From an uncultured Clostridia bacterium (GTDB taxonomy: Bacteria > Bacillota > Clostridia > Christensenellales > Aristaeellaceae): DNA of 64,000 bases. Made by a program: the position numbers and the translations under genes. Below, in pieces: positions 8,299 to 17,580 of the stretch. The DNA lies in assembly GCA_937886445.1 (NCBI GenBank), contig CALGBY010000134.1, positions 100,308 through 164,307 of the forward strand, read 5' to 3'. Numbering within the stretch: the first letter of the stretch is position 1; each line of letters opens with the position of its first letter. The notes under the pieces were generated by a model. It was not told the DNA's origin. It saw nothing but the letters and a program-made list of their open reading frames with translations, and made no database searches.

Positions 8299-11200
8299 AT
8301 GGAAAAAAGTAAAAATTCTTACTATCTTGGTCTGGATATCGGAACGGACAGTGTTGGCTATGCCGTAACAGATGAGAGTTACGATTTGAAGAAGTTCCAC
8401 GGCGAACCCGCCTGGGGCGTCACGCTGTTTGACGCGGCGCAGCTTTGCGCTGAAAGGCGCGGCTTCCGTACCGGTCGCCGCCGCTTGGACAGACGGCAGC
8501 AGCGTGTACGCCTGATCCGTGAGCTTTTTGCAAAAGAGATCGCGAAAACAGATGAGGTGTTTTTCCGCCGAATGGATGCTTCCGCACTGCTGGAAGAGGA
8601 TTGCGGTTTCACAGCCACTCTTTTTGATGATGATAACTACACGGATGCCGATTATCACCGTGAGTATCCCACCATCCATCATCTGATCGCCGATCTGATG
8701 CATTCCGACCGCCCGCATGATGTGCGTCTGGTATATCTTGCGTGCGCGTGGCTGGTAGCGCACAGAGGACATTTTCTTTCTGATGTCAGCTTGAACAATG
8801 TTGCAGGGCTTACGGATTTTAGTGTGGTGTGGTCTCGCTTTACGGATTATCTTGCCCGTGAAGAAGGGGAACTGCCCTGGCAGAATGTTGATGTGGTGGC
8901 TGTTTCCGAAGTGCTGCGCCGCCGTTCCGGCGTAAACGCGCGCTATAAGGAGCTTTCTGCCCTGTTGTTTGCCGGTGCCAAGCCGCCTAAGGAGAGCGAG
9001 AATTTCCGTCTGAACTGCGAATGTTTGCTGAAACTGATTTGCGGCGGAAAGGTACAGGCCAACGCGCTTTTCAATACGGAGAGCTATGAAGATATCTCTT
9101 CCTTCTCTCTCGGAGACAGTGATGAAGCGCTGGATGCCCTTTATGCCCAGCTCGGTGATGACGCGGAGCCTGTACGCCTGATGAAGGGGATCTATGACTG
9201 GGCCCTTCTCGTTGATATACTGAACGGGCAGGATGCTATTTCCGATGCCAAGGTAAAGGTATATGAACAGCATGCACAGGATTTGAAAACGCTTAAATAC
9301 ATCCTGCACAAATATGCATCCAAAGCGCAGTTTGCGTCTGTTTTCCGTGATATGGGCAAGGATAACTATGCGGCCTATACCGGTCATGTAAAGCTCAGCC
9401 AGAAAAAAGACCTGAAGCGCAAGGGAAAAGCGGATGTTTCCAAATTTATTCTGAAAGCGCTGGACGGGATCAAGCCGGAAGCGGAGGATGAAGCGCTTTT
9501 TGCGGATATGACGGAGCGCCTGCATGACAACCGCTTTTTGCCCAAGCAGCGTGATACCGATAACCGCGTCATTCCCTATCAGTTGTACTGGCATGAACTG
9601 AACACACTGCTGAAAAACGCGGAACATTATCTCCCGTTCCTTGCTGAAAAGGATGAGAGCGGTCTTTCCGTAAGCGAAAAGATCCTTTCTGTGTTCACAT
9701 TCCGCGTCCCGTATTATGTAGGGCCGCTTGTCAACCGTGAAAACAAACACGCGTGGATCGTGCGCAAAGCGGAAGGGCGCATCCTGCCGTGGAACTTTGA
9801 TGAACTGGTGGATAAAGACCGGTGCGAAGAAGAATTTATTCGCCGTATGACAAACCGCTGCACCTATATTCCCTATGCGGATGTGTTGCCGAAGGAATCT
9901 CTGCTTTACCATCGCTTTACGGTATTGAATGAGATCAACAACCTGAAGGTGGATGGCGAAGGGATCTCCGTGGCTGCCAAGCAGCAGATATTTACTGGTC
10001 TTTATGAACAGCGCAGAAAAGTGACCCGAAAAGCGCTTGAAAACTTCATGCTCAGCAACGGGATCATGACCAAAGGCCAGACCGTGAGCGGTGTGGATGA
10101 AGCGCTGCACAGCGATCTCAGATCATGGCATGATTTCCGCCGTTTGCTTACAGCAGGTCTGCTTACAGAGGAACAGGCGGAACAAATCATTGAGCATATC
10201 ACCGTTACGGAAGACAGGAGCCGTCTGAAGCTTTATCTCAGCAGGCAGTACCCGCAATTGGATGAAAAAGATATCCATTATCTTTCTTCGCTTGGGTATA
10301 AAGACTTTGGCCGTCTTTCCGGCGAATTGCTTACAGGTATCACTGTGGATGGCCCGGATGGAAGCGACAGCATGACGGTGATGCGCGCCATGTGGGAAAC
10401 CAACTGCAATCTGATGGAGCTTCTGAGCGAAAACTATGATTTTGCAGGGAAAATACAGGATATACAAAAAGAGTATTACGCAAGCCACGCTACATCCCTT
10501 GCGGAACGGTTGGATGAAATGTATGTATCCAATGCCGTAAAGCGTCCGGTGCTGCGCGCACTTGAGATCACAAAGGAAGTTACAAAGGCCTTTGGCGGCG
10601 CGCCTGAAAAGATATTTGTGGAAATGGCGCGCGGTGCAACGGAAGACCAGAAAAACAAGCGCACCAAAACGCGCCTGCAGCAGCTGAACGAGCTTTATTC
10701 AAAGTGCAAATGCGAGGATGTGCCCGCCCTGCAGGAGCAGCTTTCGGCAATGGGAGATACGGCGGATACCCGTCTGCAAAGTGACCGGCTGTTCCTCTAC
10801 TATATGCAGCTTGGCCGCTGTATGTATACCGGACAGCCGATGGAGATATCGCTGATCGCCGGTGATACTTACAATATTGAGCATATCTACCCGCGCAAGC
10901 AGGTAAAGGATGACAGCATCATCAACAACGAGGTGCTGGTGCTTTCTTCCGTAAACGGCGAAAAGAGCGACCGGTATCCCATTGATGCAAGTATCCGGGC
11001 AAAAATGACGCCTTTCTGGAATATGCTGCGCTCAAACGGCCTGCTGAGCGATGAAAAGTATCACCGCCTCACCCGTACCACCGGCTTTACAGAAGAAGAA
11101 AAGATGGGTTTCATTCAGTGCCAGCTTACCGAAACCACTCAGTCCACCAAGGCCGTGGCGGAGATCCTGAAGGAGCGCTACCCGGATACGCATATCGTAT

Positions 11201-12366
11201 ATGTAAAAGCGCGCCTTGCCAGCGAGCTGCGACAGTTTACCGGATGCCTAAAATCCCGTTTGTATAATGACCTGCACCATGCAAAGGATGCCTATCTGAA
11301 TATTGTGGCGGGCAATGTGTATGATATGAAATTCTCCCGCCGTTGGTTCAACATCAACAGCGAATACAGCGTAAAAACAGAAGTGCTGTTTACACAAAAG
11401 CTGGTGCTGGGCGGTAAGCTGATCTGGAAAGCGAAAATGCTGGACAAGGTGAAAAAATATATGGGCAAAAACAACGCTCATATGACCAAGTATGCCTATT
11501 GCAAGCAGGGCGGGTATTTCGATCAGATGCCCGTCAAGGCAGCGCCCGGATTGATCCCGCGCAAAAGCGGTATGCCTACGGAAAAATACGGCGGCTACAA
11601 TAAAGCGGCTATCAGCTTTTTTGTGCCGGTACACTATAAGGCAGGCAAAAAGGAAGATACCATTATTTTGCCAGTGGATCTGCTGAACAAAGATCGGTTT
11701 TTGCGCGGCGGGGAGGAAGCAGTTGCTTACGCAGCCCAGCGTATTGAGCAGATCACCGGCAAACAGGCAACGGACATAACCTTCCCTATGGGTACACGCG
11801 TGTGGAAAGTGAATACCATGCTGTCACTGGATGGATTTAAGGTAACGATAACCGGCAGTGCCAGTGGAGGAAGATGCATCATACCTACACCGTTTATGCC
11901 TTTTTCCGGTAATATAGCGGATGACTTCTATTTGAAAAAGCTGGAAATGTTGGTGGAAAAATACAAAAAGTATCCTTCCTATCAGTATAACGCGGAAAAT
12001 GACAAGGTCACGGCAGAAGAAAATGTACGGCTGTATGAATTGTATGTTCAAAAACTGAGCAATACCGTGTATATGCATCGCCCAAATAATCCGCTTGAAA
12101 CATTGAAAAAAGGTAAGGAAAAGTTTATTGCTCTTCCGATGGCGGAACAGGTGAAAGCATTGCTCAATATCCATGCTGTATTTTGCCGTGTTTCTTCCGG
12201 CTGTGATCTTTCCGCTGTTGGTGGTACGGCGCGTGCGGCCGCTACAGTGAGCTTCAGCAATACGGTGAGCAACTGGAAAAAGAATTATAAGGATGTCCGC
12301 CTTATTGATATGTCTGCTTCCGGACTGTGGGAAAAGCAGAGTGAAAACCTGCTGGAGTTGCTGTGA
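8299..12366 (+). CDS. cas9: CRISPR-associated endonuclease Cas9 (type II-A)
   Basis: 1355 residues, close to the usual II-A length. RuvC-I is at the N-terminus (YYLGLDIGTDSVGYAV, catalytic D13), followed by an arginine-rich bridge helix (about residues 51-80, FRTGRRRLDRRQQRVR), a long recognition lobe, and RuvC-II (IFVEMARG, E775). The HNH domain shows YNIEHIYPRKQ with H862 and a downstream SIINNEV, and RuvC-III shows HHAKDAY (H994, D997). A C-terminal PAM-interacting region completes the protein. All catalytic residues are present, so it should be an active nuclease guided by crRNA:tracrRNA. AAAGGAG lies 8 nt before the ATG. The stop overlaps the GTG start of cas1. Confidence 0.97.
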   Translation: MEKSKNSYYLGLDIGTDSVGYAVTDESYDLKKFHGEPAWGVTLFDAAQLCAERRGFRTGRRRLDRRQQRVRLIRELFAKEIAKTDEVFFRRMDASALLEEDCGFTATLFDDDNYTDADYHREYPTIHHLIADLMHSDRPHDVRLVYLACAWLVAHRGHFLSDVSLNNVAGLTDFSVVWSRFTDYLAREEGELPWQNVDVVAVSEVLRRRSGVNARYKELSALLFAGAKPPKESENFRLNCECLLKLICGGKVQANALFNTESYEDISSFSLGDSDEALDALYAQLGDDAEPVRLMKGIYDWALLVDILNGQDAISDAKVKVYEQHAQDLKTLKYILHKYASKAQFASVFRDMGKDNYAAYTGHVKLSQKKDLKRKGKADVSKFILKALDGIKPEAEDEALFADMTERLHDNRFLPKQRDTDNRVIPYQLYWHELNTLLKNAEHYLPFLAEKDESGLSVSEKILSVFTFRVPYYVGPLVNRENKHAWIVRKAEGRILPWNFDELVDKDRCEEEFIRRMTNRCTYIPYADVLPKESLLYHRFTVLNEINNLKVDGEGISVAAKQQIFTGLYEQRRKVTRKALENFMLSNGIMTKGQTVSGVDEALHSDLRSWHDFRRLLTAGLLTEEQAEQIIEHITVTEDRSRLKLYLSRQYPQLDEKDIHYLSSLGYKDFGRLSGELLTGITVDGPDGSDSMTVMRAMWETNCNLMELLSENYDFAGKIQDIQKEYYASHATSLAERLDEMYVSNAVKRPVLRALEITKEVTKAFGGAPEKIFVEMARGATEDQKNKRTKTRLQQLNELYSKCKCEDVPALQEQLSAMGDTADTRLQSDRLFLYYMQLGRCMYTGQPMEISLIAGDTYNIEHIYPRKQVKDDSIINNEVLVLSSVNGEKSDRYPIDASIRAKMTPFWNMLRSNGLLSDEKYHRLTRTTGFTEEEKMGFIQCQLTETTQSTKAVAEILKERYPDTHIVYVKARLASELRQFTGCLKSRLYNDLHHAKDAYLNIVAGNVYDMKFSRRWFNINSEYSVKTEVLFTQKLVLGGKLIWKAKMLDKVKKYMGKNNAHMTKYAYCKQGGYFDQMPVKAAPGLIPRKSGMPTEKYGGYNKAAISFFVPVHYKAGKKEDTIILPVDLLNKDRFLRGGEEAVAYAAQRIEQITGKQATDITFPMGTRVWKVNTMLSLDGFKVTITGSASGGRCIIPTPFMPFSGNIADDFYLKKLEMLVEKYKKYPSYQYNAENDKVTAEENVRLYELYVQKLSNTVYMHRPNNPLETLKKGKEKFIALPMAEQVKALLNIHAVFCRVSSGCDLSAVGGTARAAATVSFSNTVSNWKKNYKDVRLIDMSASGLWEKQSENLLELL

Positions 12367-13235
12367 GCTGGCGGAATGTGATCATATCCACCCGGTGTAA
12401 GCTGGATTACAAAATGGGCTATCTGGTGATACGCGGAGAGGAAGTCAAACGCGTTTATCTGGATGAGATCGCCGTTCTGATGCTGGAAAACCCTGCTGTA
12501 TCCCTTACCGGCTGCCTGGTAGAGGCACTTACCGAAAAAAAGATCAAGGTGATCTTTTGCGACAACGGGCGAAGCCCCACGGCGGAACTGGTGCCCTACC
12601 ATGGCAGCCACGACAGTTCTTTGAAAATACGCAGGCAAATGGGCTGGGAGGAGCAAACCAAAGCATTTGCCTGGCAGCAGATCATCATTCGCAAGATCGG
12701 CAATCAGTGCGCGTTATTGCAGGAACTGAAAAAAGAGCGGGAATACCGCCTCCTGCAGGAATATATACAGCAGGTCGCTCCCAATGACGCTACCAACAGA
12801 GAAGGTCATGCCGCCAAGGTGTATTTCAACGCTCTGTATGGTATGAAGTTCACCCGGGGAGCCGATCTGCCTGTAAACGCCGCCCTCAACTATGGCTACA
12901 GTATTTTGCTTTCCGCGTTCAACCGGGAGGTGGCCCTCAATGGCTATCTTACGCAGATCGGCCTTTTTCACAACAACCGTTTCAACCATTTCAATCTCAG
13001 CTGCGATCTGATGGAGCCTTTTCGGGATCTGATAGACCGTGAGGTATACCGTATGCAGCCAAAGCAATTTGGCAGGGAAGAAAAGCACGCGATGTGGAAC
13101 CTGTTCAGCACCGGTATCCTTTATCAGGGCAGCAGGCAGACAGTGCTGAATGCCGTAAAGCTGTATACCAAGCACACACTGGATTGTATTTCCGACGGTA
13201 CGCCGGAAGCGATCGACTTTTATGAAAGAGAATGA
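12363..13235 (+). CDS. cas1: CRISPR adaptation integrase Cas1
   Basis: 290 residues beginning at a GTG whose last two bases are part of the cas9 stop codon. The catalytic region is recognisable: an NREGHAAKVYFNALYG segment supplies the acidic ligand near residue 148, and QIGLFHNNRFNHFNLSCDLMEPFR (shown as a landmark) supplies the His and the second acidic ligand near residues 204-225. With Cas2 it forms the integrase that inserts new spacers at the leader end. The coupling to cas9 and cas2 implies one polycistronic message. Confidence 0.95.
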   Translation: MSWRNVIISTRCKLDYKMGYLVIRGEEVKRVYLDEIAVLMLENPAVSLTGCLVEALTEKKIKVIFCDNGRSPTAELVPYHGSHDSSLKIRRQMGWEEQTKAFAWQQIIIRKIGNQCALLQELKKEREYRLLQEYIQQVAPNDATNREGHAAKVYFNALYGMKFTRGADLPVNAALNYGYSILLSAFNREVALNGYLTQIGLFHNNRFNHFNLSCDLMEPFRDLIDREVYRMQPKQFGREEKHAMWNLFSTGILYQGSRQTVLNAVKLYTKHTLDCISDGTPEAIDFYERE

Positions 13236-13552
13236 GTTACCGGTTTATGCGTCTTCTTGTGATGTTTGACCTGCCTACTGATACGGCGGAGGATAGGAGA
13301 AACTATACCCGTTTTCGCAAAATGCTGGTCAAAAACGGTTTTGTGATGTTTCAGGAATCTGTGTATACCAAGCTGCTTTTCAACCCTACAGCCATGTTTG
13401 CGGTAATGGATGTGCTGAGGAAAAACAAGCCGCCCCGGGGCTTTGTAAGCACACTGGAAATAACGGAAAAGCAGTTTGCCTCCATGGAGCATCTGGTAGG
13501 GGAGGCTCACAGTGAAGTAATCAATACCGATGAAAGGCTGCTCATTTTATGA
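13232..13552 (+). CDS. cas2: CRISPR adaptation protein Cas2
   Basis: 106 residues with the Cas2 ferredoxin-like start: RLLVMFDLPTDTAEDRRNY carries the conserved Asp after the first beta strand, and the FVMFQESVYTKLL segment follows. Its ATG overlaps the cas1 stop by four bases and its stop overlaps the csn2 ATG. It is the structural centre of the Cas1-Cas2 integrase. Confidence 0.95.
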   Translation: MSYRFMRLLVMFDLPTDTAEDRRNYTRFRKMLVKNGFVMFQESVYTKLLFNPTAMFAVMDVLRKNKPPRGFVSTLEITEKQFASMEHLVGEAHSEVINTDERLLIL

Positions 13553-14244
13553 AATTTACACACCCGGAACTGGATACCGTATTTGATACCGAAGATGAAA
13601 AAGTGCACACGCTGGTGATAGAAACCCCGAAGCTGCTTTTCCGCTTGCTGGAGGATATTCAAAACCAGATATCCGGTTTTCGCGGGGATACCGTGCTGTC
13701 TGAGAAAGAACGCCCGTTGGATATGGCAAAGTATGCTGAAGTGCTGGATGTGTTTGTGCCCTTCAGCATCAACCGCAAATCATTGCTGACAAAGCTGAAT
13801 GCCGCGCTTGAAAAGGAAGCAGCATCACCGGTGATTTTTGAGCGCACGGGAGAACTGCTGCAGCAGCTTACAGACTATCTGGATGCCCTTGCCTTTGATT
13901 TTCCCTGTGATATTGTGTTTCCAAAGCTTTCCGTACCGGCAGTGATCAAAAGCGCCGGAGCGGAGCTGCGGGAGGAATACGACAGTATGCCGGAAAAGGT
14001 GATCGATTATATGGAACTGGTGCGAACCTTTGACCGGGATAAGCTGTTTATTACCGTTAATATGCGTGCCTTTATGACCGATGAGGAGGCGGAGTTATTC
14101 CTTTCCACGGTACTTTCGCATGGGTTTCATATGCTGATGCTGGAAAGCAGCGCAAAACCGCTGCTGAAAAGAGAAGCCCGTGTCATCATAGATGAAGACC
14201 TTTGTGAAATTGATTGCAATTCGCCTGTTTTCCCATTAGAATAA
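13549..14244 (+). CDS. csn2: Type II-A adaptation protein Csn2
   Basis: 231 residues, typical length for Csn2, starting MKFTHPELD and containing the VDVFVPFSINRKSL-like alpha/beta core (here VLDVFVPFSINRKSLLTKLN). Csn2 forms tetrameric rings that bind DNA ends and is required for spacer acquisition. Its presence after cas2 defines the locus as subtype II-A. Its ATG overlaps the cas2 stop, the last of three consecutive overlaps. The array leader starts immediately after the TAA. Confidence 0.92.
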   Translation: MKFTHPELDTVFDTEDEKVHTLVIETPKLLFRLLEDIQNQISGFRGDTVLSEKERPLDMAKYAEVLDVFVPFSINRKSLLTKLNAALEKEAASPVIFERTGELLQQLTDYLDALAFDFPCDIVFPKLSVPAVIKSAGAELREEYDSMPEKVIDYMELVRTFDRDKLFITVNMRAFMTDEEAELFLSTVLSHGFHMLMLESSAKPLLKREARVIIDEDLCEIDCNSPVFPLE

Positions 14245-14333
14245 TGCTGTATGTTGCCCCTACACCTCTTTTGATTCAACGGTCCGTAGTCCGTAGGGAA
14301 GATTTTGATCATCCCGTGAATTATAAATTTGAG
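14245..14333 (+). promoter_or_regulatory. CRISPR leader with II-A leader-anchoring motif
   Basis: The 89 bp between csn2 and the first repeat end in AATTTGAG, directly abutting the repeat. ATTTGAG at the leader end is the conserved integration-guiding motif reported for type II-A arrays, which fixes this as the leader side. A TATAAA six bases before it could serve as a -10 element but no good -35 is visible. Confidence 0.75.
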
Positions 14334-16344
14334 GTTTGAGAGTAGTGTAATCTCGTAGGGGTCTCAAACAACCAGGAGCACGAGTGCACCCTGGGCGAGG
14401 TTTGAGAGTAGTGTAATCTCGTAGGGGTCTCAAACTTCCAGTTCATCAAACAAGGACAGATAAGCGTTTGAGAGTAGTGTAATCTCGTAGGGGTCTCAAA
14501 CTCAAAATCGTCATAGCCAAGGGCGCGTTTTGTTTGAGAGTAGTGTAATCTCGTAGGGGTCTCAAACCTGCCGAAGCGCTGTTCCCTTATCGCCGTGGTT
14601 TGAGAGTAGTGTAATCTCGTAGGGGTCTCAAACACGCCTTCGCAGTGAGTACGCGCTTCATCTGTTTGAGAGTAGTGTAATCTCGTAGGGGTCTCAAACC
14701 AAGACCGCGAAGGAACTTACCGAACTGAAGTTTGAGAGTAGTGTAATCTCGTAGGGGTCTCAAACCAAACGATATAGCGAAGCAGAGAGCAATACGTTTG
14801 AGAGTAGTGTAATCTCGTAGGGGTCTCAAACTCGACAGCTTCAATATTGACGTCCACGGTGGTTTGAGAGTAGTGTAATCTCGTAGGGGTCTCAAACAAA
14901 TACATGGAAGAACAGCGCTTTGACCGAGTTTGAGAGTAGTGTAATCTCGTAGGGGTCTCAAACAGAGGGGGGCGAGGATATGAGCATAGTATAGTTTGAG
15001 AGTAGTGTAATCTCGTAGGGGTCTCAAACCTACAGGGAATGGTTGACCGCAGAGCATGAGTTTGAGAGTAGTGTAATCTCGTAGGGGTCTCAAACTTGCG
15101 TATCAATGCTATTCACATCCGCGTTGTTTGAGAGTAGTGTAATCTCGTAGGGGTCTCAAACTCGGTTATAGCCCGACGAGCAAGGGCGCGAGTTTGAGAG
15201 TAGTGTAATCTCGTAGGGGTCTCAAACTGCGCTCTCCCGCCAACAGTCACGAATAGTGTTTGAGAGTAGTGTAATCTCGTAGGGGTCTCAAACCACCGTC
15301 ACGGTGTGCGCGCCGGGTGCCAGGTTTGAGAGTAGTGTAATCTCGTAGGGGTCTCAAACTTCACCAGTAACCATGTTAGTGTGCCATCTGTTTGAGAGTA
15401 GTGTAATCTCGTAGGGGTCTCAAACCGCCTGTATTCCCGGCAGCTATGCGGCCATGTTTGAGAGTAGTGTAATCTCGTAGGGGTCTCAAACCTGTGGTTT
15501 TCCCTTCCTTCACGGTGGTGCGTTTGAGAGTAGTGTAATCTCGTAGGGGTCTCAAACAGAGCGGAGCGCCGAAGCAAAGACAGCCTAGTTTGAGAGTAGT
15601 GTAATCTCGTAGGGGTCTCAAACACCAACTTTTGCAACAATGTTCTGGGTATTGTTTGAGAGTAGTGTAATCTCGTAGGGGTCTCAAACACCGGCCGTCT
15701 GAACGTGCTGAAGGCCATGGTTTGAGAGTAGTGTAATCTCGTAGGGGTCTCAAACTTCTTCCTGCGTCGGCGTCGTCTGTGTTCCGTTTGAGAGTAGTGT
15801 AATCTCGTAGGGGTCTCAAACTCCGCTGCACGCAAGGCAGTGTTTGTGTATGTTTGAGAGTAGTGTAATCTCGTAGGGGTCTCAAACGGGCGCTGGGCAC
15901 GCGGACTGATCCTGATGGTTTGAGAGTAGTGTAATCTCGTAGGGGTCTCAAACTCATCTGACTTCCGGGATTGAACCCGATTTGTTTGAGAGTAGTGTAA
16001 TCCCGTAGGGGTCTCAAACGGTTTTCCATCATTCCACACGCCACAAACGGTTTGAGAGTAGTGTAATCTCGTAGGGGTCTCAAACCACAATATGCGGATA
16101 ATATGCGGATATGCGGTTTGAGAGTAGTGTAATCTCGTAGGGGTCTCAAACGACGGCGTGGCGGAGGTCACACTTGTCGCGGTTTGAGAGTAGTGTAATC
16201 TCGTAGGGGTCTCAAACGAATGAACGCTTCGATAAACTAAAACGTCAGTTTGAGAGTAGTGTAATCTCGTAGGGGTCTCAAACCCAGTCACCCATGAGGT
16301 CGGTGATGTCGGTGTTTGAGAGTAGTGTAATCTCGTAGGGGTCT
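14334..16344 (+). CRISPR. CRISPR array: 31 repeats of 36 bp, 30 spacers of 30 bp
   Basis: Repeats start every 66 bp from 14334 to 16314. The 36-bp repeat begins GTTTGAGAGTAGTGTAATC and ends GGGGTCTCAAAC. All copies are identical except repeat 26 (15984), which has one T-to-C change at position 20, and repeat 31 (16314), which loses its last five bases. Leader-proximal repeats are perfect and decay is at the distal end, so transcription and new spacer entry are from 14334. Several spacers read as ordinary protein-coding DNA and none matches the rest of this window by eye. The minus strand shows long false ORFs repeating FETPTRLHYSQT. Confidence 0.98.
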
Positions 16345-16554
16345 AGAATTCAGTTGTTGCATTTTCTGCAACAGCTGTTGTTTGAGTACAGACCGATTCT
16401 AAAGTGAATTGCATACACGGTCGATTTTTTTGACCCGCACTTCAGAATCAGAGTAACAAAAAGCACAGGAATCGTCTTGGGGGCGAACCCTGTGCTACAT
16501 TTTCGGAAAGCGGTGGTTGGCTTTACATTGGCGATTACGGCTCTGGCGCGGAAA
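16345..16554. other. Distal CRISPR flank: decayed repeat and hairpins, no gene
   Basis: GTTTGAG recurs at 16380, exactly one 66-bp period beyond the last repeat, which looks like a fossil repeat. A GTTGCA-TTTTC-TGCAAC stem lies at 16355-16371. On the minus strand AGCACAGG/CCTGTGCT followed by TTTTTG (about 16456-16494) resembles a terminator. No convincing coding sequence is present. Confidence 0.45.
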
Positions 16555-16862
16555 AACGGTTCACGCTTTCTTGCTTTCGAGGGCCGTAAGGCCCCGTTTC
16601 CGGGATGCATCGAAGGGCTGCAGCCCTTCGATTTCAGATCCGCAGACGGCGACATGCGCGTCGCCGAGGAGCGGCTGGAAGCCGCTTCTGATATCCATTT
16701 CCGGACGTAAAATGAGCGTTTCCGGCGTGTACGGATCACCGGAAATGCCATTTTATAGGAAATGGATGTGAGAGAGCGCAAGCGGTTCATGTTCCGCTTG
16801 CGCTCAGAAAAGGCGAAAGCAAGCGCGGCATGCCCCGCTTGCTTTCGAAGGGGCGACAGCCC
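16555..16862 (-). repeat. Modular hairpin repeat, copy B (inverted relative to A)
   Basis: This copy carries the same modules as copy A in reverse order and orientation: ATCGAAGGGCTGCAGCCCTTCGAT, a GGCGAC/GTCGCC stem, AGCGGCTGGAAGCCGCT, the ATCCATTTCC/GGAAATGGAT outer stem with an inner CCGGCG/CACCGG region, an extra GCGCAAGCGG/CCGCTTGCGC stem, and GCGAAAGCAAGCGCGGC ending in CTTGCTTTCG (16816-16849). It occupies the whole gap between the CRISPR flank and the DUF3795 gene. Confidence 0.7.
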
Positions 16863-16863
16863 C

Positions 16864-17283
16864 TTACAGCTTTAGATTTTTCTCCTTTTCGTAAAAGGCA
16901 CGGCACAGCATGCGGAACTCGGCTTCGTTTTCGCAGGCTTTTTCGTACTGGGCTTTTTTGATATCGGAGCGGGCAAAGGTATCCCGTATTTTATCACAGG
17001 GGTTTTCAGGGCATTCCCGGCAGGAGGTTATGCCGCGCTCCCTTTGGCAAAAGATGAGGCCGAAGGAGCAGGTGCCGCGGCTGCCGCAGCCCGCGCAGCG
17101 GGTCTCCTCCGCGGTCATCACATGATCTCGCCAGCCCGCCTTCTGCCAGAACAGGGCCGTCTCGTGCAGCTCCTCCTCCGTGGCGGCAATATGCCGGGGG
17201 CATACAGCGCAGTCATCCCCGCAGGAGGATAGCACGGGCTTTTCATTTTCAAGCTACTGCAGCCGGTCCATATAGTACTTCAC
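16864..17283 (-). pseudogene. DUF3795-type cysteine-rich protein with in-frame amber codon
   Basis: The frame from 17235 encodes 123 residues starting SSCGDDCAVCPRHIA, with further CAGCGSRGTC and CRECPENPC clusters: the Cys-rich (probably metal- or Fe-S-binding) pattern of DUF3795 proteins. Reading upstream in the same frame gives a GTG at 17283 with an AAGGGAGG ribosome site, then VKYYMDRLQ, a TAG at 17256-17254, and LENEKPV running into the body. This looks like the normal N-terminus interrupted at codon 10. Either the gene is a pseudogene, translation restarts at GTG 17235, or the TAG is read through. The function of the family is unknown. Confidence 0.65.
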
Positions 17284-17343
17284 AGTGAGCCTCCCTTCTC
17301 TTTTCACAGGCACAGTATAGCACGGCAGAGCAGGAATACACAA

Positions 17344-17369
17344 TAAAAAATGCCGGGCAGAGCCCGGCA
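17344..17369 (-). terminator. Intrinsic terminator
   Basis: On the minus strand TGCCGGGCTCTGCCCGGCA is followed by TTTTTTA. It would end transcripts coming from the small gene at 17524-17760 before the DUF3795 gene. Confidence 0.7.
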
Positions 17370-17390
17370 GGGGGGAGTGGAAAAAATCTA

Positions 17391-17580
17391 ATGGATGTGG
17401 ACGACCTGCTTTCGTACAGGCGCGGCTTGCGTGCTTGTTTTCGAAAGGATGCATCGAAAGTCCGCAGATAAGCTGCCGAATTGATCAGTGATTCCGTAAT
17501 CCGTTTCCGGCCGTAAACGGAGTTTACAGGAAATGAATGTTGTCACATGCAAGCGCGGCTTGCCCCGCTTGCGTGTGATA
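17391..17580. repeat. Modular hairpin repeat, copy C
   Basis: This is a diverged copy of the repeat. A CACATGCAAGCG stem pairs with CGCTTGCGTGTG (17544-17577), in place of the GAAAGCAAGCG stem of copies A and B. The outer arm pair is present as GTTTCCGGCCGTAAAC and flanking sequence. It supplies the 3' end of the small gene on the minus strand. Confidence 0.6.

Noticed and set aside
14321..16291. Long minus-strand ORFs of up to 330 codons with repeated FETPTRLHYSQT or LRPLRDYTTLK
   Set aside because: They are translations of the 36-bp CRISPR repeats, which lack stops in these frames; not proteins.
14370..16313. Self-targeting spacers against genes in this window
   Set aside because: By eye no spacer matches any other part of the window; a full search was not possible.
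16350..16790. 146-codon minus-strand ORF after the CRISPR array
   Set aside because: Most of it translates repeat copy B and the fossil repeat; the same pseudo-peptides (PSADLKSKGCSP-like) appear wherever the repeat occurs.
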